From contig CM060895.1 of the NCBI GenBank assembly GCA_030762935.1, positions 37,302,001-37,366,000 on the forward strand: a stretch of 64,000 nt of DNA, given 5' to 3'. This document shows, in pieces, positions 61,553 through 64,000 of the stretch. The notes under the pieces were generated by a model. The model was given only the letters and a program-made list of their open reading frames with translations, was not told where the DNA came from and did not search any database. This stretch comes from Hymenopus coronatus (taxonomy: Eukaryota > Arthropoda > Insecta > Mantodea > Hymenopodidae). The translations under genes were made by a program, and so were the position numbers. Position 1 is the stretch's first letter, and each line of letters starts with the position of its first letter.

Positions 61553-61601
61553 TCTAACGTTTTCACTCTAAGATCATAAGACATCCCAGCACACTACCAA
61601 C

Positions 61602-61655
61602 ATGAAGGGTTACATAGTAGCAGCTGTCCTCCTGGTCGCCATGGTGATGCTGCAG
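61602..61655 (+). CDS. Exon 1 of peptide gene copy 2
   Basis: 54 coding bases from ATG to the donor, with the same hydrophobic signal sequence as copy 1 apart from one Ile-to-Val change. Confidence 0.75.
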
Positions 61656-63643
61656 GTAAACAAAACATCTAATCTTTAATCTAAATCTCGAAAATTGATA
61701 AAAAATAAAGTAAATTTTAGCTTTTTATGCGGTCTTATTAATAGACATTTCATGTTTAAAATGATTTAGGCATAGTTTATCACTTTAGGTATAATACTTA
61801 TATTTTAAACAAATGTTTTAAAAATTCGACTGCATCTGCTATTTTGTACGGTGAATTAAGCATCACTTTACAGAACAAATTGTAACTTCTACACACCTTA
61901 GAGTAAAACTGGGAAATTGTACTCTTTTAGGGGAAGTTTTGCCTTGCAAATTTGTACTAAATTACATTTGGGTGTAACGGGAGCGACCTAAATGCTATTT
62001 TAGCTCTAATTTGGTTTTAGTCAGGTTATTTTTAAAAAAACAATTCCGATAAATGTTACTACAAATATGGTAAGTTAAGAAACAATCCTATCTTCCTTAA
62101 TAAAGAAGCTAATTGGCTAAAAGTAGATCGGTTTATGTATCTATATTGCGTAAATATTTCATTGAGATAATGGGTCATACATTTAACAGATTTAGCATTG
62201 GCAGAATGTAGTTTTTAATCTCCTCTTAAACGATAAGATTAGATGTACGAGATTAAACTCTATTATTTGTCTTTTTGTTTTGATTTTACAGAAAAATGTA
62301 CTTAATTTGATCAAGTGATCATTCAAAATCTATGTTTCCTTTTTAATTCTAAGTGACGTCTTTAGAAGCTTTCTATGCAACACCCGAGTTTAAAAGATCG
62401 ATTTTTATTTCTCTTAGAATGACTCATTTTGTAACGTGATTAATTACGAATTGAATTATTAGCCTTCTCAAAAACTAAATTTGTGTATTTTTAACTTTTA
62501 TGATACATCAACGAATGTACTTGTTAAATAATAGTCCATAATACTTAATATATTTATAAAAGTTAAAATTCTAATAAAATCAGTCTGAAATTATAGTTTC
62601 CGGCAATTACATACAAGCCTGGAATAAGTTTTAAAAAACTGAAGAGAACTAATATCATTATTTTAATTTTCATAAATATTCACAAAAATAGCTTTATCAT
62701 CTCATCCTCTCAGTATAATGTTACGTACTTATAATATGTATTTTAATATACTAAACAATTAAGGGTTTCCCTCAATTTAAAAATAAAGCTCAAATATCCA
62801 ACATTTGTATTTAAATATCTGTATTATCTCTCCATAAACGCTAATTTTGTATTAACAGAAACATGTTATAAAATAAGAGTTTAAGATTTTATATCGGTAT
62901 TTTGTAGTTTAATATCTATGCTTATGGTGTTTGCAAGGATAACGAACTGTAATATTTTACTTTACGTAATATAAATTTTATAAAAAATATTTTGAAATTA
63001 AACTTAAATATCTCACCTTAGTTCTCTTGTCAGGAAAAAGAATAAATATTAATTGTAGTGATCTAGCGAGAGAGAATCTGGAATTTCGAATTGTATTTCT
63101 GTTCATATTTGATGATTAAAGTTAAAACAAATTTAAGCAATGTATACAGAAATTAATATGGTTATAAAGTATAATATTATAAAATAGCCATACAATTATG
63201 AGTGTTCACTAGGTATTTAATTGACCTTAAGAATTTAAAGAGACGAACGAAATTTCTGCAATGCCTATCATACACATTTTCACATTAAGGAAGGAACAAT
63301 ACCTTTAAAGCTGAGCAGATAATACGACAGATTCAAATCAAAGTATTTCTCCATCGGGGGCATAGCTACATAAATTGTGAATATTTTATAAGAGAAAATT
63401 ATTATACAAAATTTAATTTATAATTAATTTATGAACATCATAATGCCAAATCAAAGCGCTAGCAAGTATACACAAATATGTATGTTACTATCTTCCTTTT
63501 CCTTTTCTTCTCTCCATTTTGATTTACACCATGAAACACATTTTCTTTATTTCCTTGTATAAATTCGAAAACTGACAACCAAAAATCTAACAATGAAATG
63601 TATATTTTCCAGGTTATGCAGACCACAGACGCGAAGCCCAGAG
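61602..63643 (+). CDS. Small secreted cysteine-rich peptide, copy 2 (partial, runs off the window)
   Basis: Join 61602-61655 and 63613-63643, continuing beyond 64000. Exon 1 has 18 codons and a CAG|GTAAAC donor; exon 2 has a TTTTCCAG acceptor and an AGAG|GTGAGT donor. The two exons differ from copy 1 by three bases in 85, with two conservative replacements (Ile to Val, Glu to Asp). Intron 1 is 1957 bp, about 1 kb shorter than in copy 1, mainly because copy 1 carries a family A insertion. The exon with the cysteines should lie roughly 2 kb past exon 2, outside the window. Promoter elements are conserved. This is a tandem paralogue about 18 kb downstream of copy 1. Confidence 0.72.
63613..63643 (+). 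CDS. Exon 2 of peptide gene copy 2
   Basis: 31 bases between an intact acceptor and donor, in the same phase as copy 1, encoding the predicted signal-peptidase cleavage region. Confidence 0.74.
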
Positions 63644-64000
63644 GTGAGTTAATACTTATGTTTAAACAAAGCTAAGCTCATAAGTCTTTATCTTTGGATC
63701 CGCCATTCTACAAAAACAACCCAAAAACACAATACACATATACTGCACTATAAACAAAATATCACAGCACAGCTATTCACAAGTAATATTTAACGGCAGT
63801 GTAAGAATACGCTTCGTATTATATAAATTTTTGTTTATAATAGCAATAATGAACAAAATAAAAGACATTTAACAATGATTATTCCATTTATCCCGCTCAT
63901 TTGATACTGACCAATAACGTATGGGAATGCCCCGGATGTAGATCAATCACATTCGTTTATTTTATTATACGCATTCAAGAATGAGACTTTATGTACAGAA

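Larger units (their letters stand above)
55900..64000. repeat. Segmental duplication unit, right copy
   Basis: Partner of about 39980-48760. It carries insertions lacking on the left (family A at 56339-57207, a LINE fragment and family A at about 57930-59154, a SINE at 59632-59891) and lacks the intron 1 family A element of the left copy. It continues past the window edge. Confidence 0.75.

Overview
This window looks like nuclear DNA from an arthropod, most likely an insect. The evidence is AT-rich sequence, a spliced gene with GT-AG introns, a Pol III tRNA-Leu gene, tRNA-headed SINEs, LINE reverse-transcriptase fragments and Tc1/mariner, MULE and pogo-type relics. The mix recalls cockroach/termite-like genomes, but that is inference. 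Nothing in it is bacterial or viral. Most of the window is repeats; almost every long open frame is low complexity or transposon debris.

Layout. (1) 1-18.2 kb: a dense field of one dispersed element, called here family A (about 870 bp when whole, running from TCTGATG to GAGAAAGT). It is accompanied by at least four tRNA-derived SINE families, a decayed mariner and a true tRNA-Leu(TAG) gene at 11806-11885. (2) 18.2-25.5 kb: one family A copy whose internal CA-rich tract has grown into a ~6.5 kb satellite of 20-30 bp units. (3) 25.5-35.2 kb: more family A copies, plus a probable tyrosine-recombinase-like coding relic near 32.0 kb. (4) 35.3-36.3 kb: a 52-bp minisatellite with about 19 units. (5) 36.8-38.1 kb: an almost complete but dead Tc1/mariner element with ~110-bp terminal inverted repeats and a TA target duplication. 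A MULE transposase relic follows. (6) 40-64 kb: a tandem segmental duplication with a shift of about 16-18 kb, carrying two copies of a small gene. A partial third repeat of its left part lies at 51-52.5 kb.

The one gene I can support as functional is in the duplication. Copy 1 (43614-48757) has three short coding exons and encodes a 43-residue precursor. It has a hydrophobic signal peptide, a predicted cleavage after an Ala, and an 18-residue mature peptide that is strongly basic and has four cysteines (pattern CC-x8-C-x2-C). Copy 2 shows exons 1 and 2 (61602-61655, 63613-63643), with exon 3 expected beyond the right edge. Both copies share a TATA box, a GATA site and a perfect match to the insect NF-kappaB consensus. 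This fits an inducible antimicrobial or defence peptide, though a venom-type role cannot be excluded. I do not recognise the family, and it is the best candidate for something undescribed here.

Because the duplicated segments share ancestry, several family A and SINE insertions can be read as filled versus empty sites. This fixes the element ends and shows activity after the duplication.
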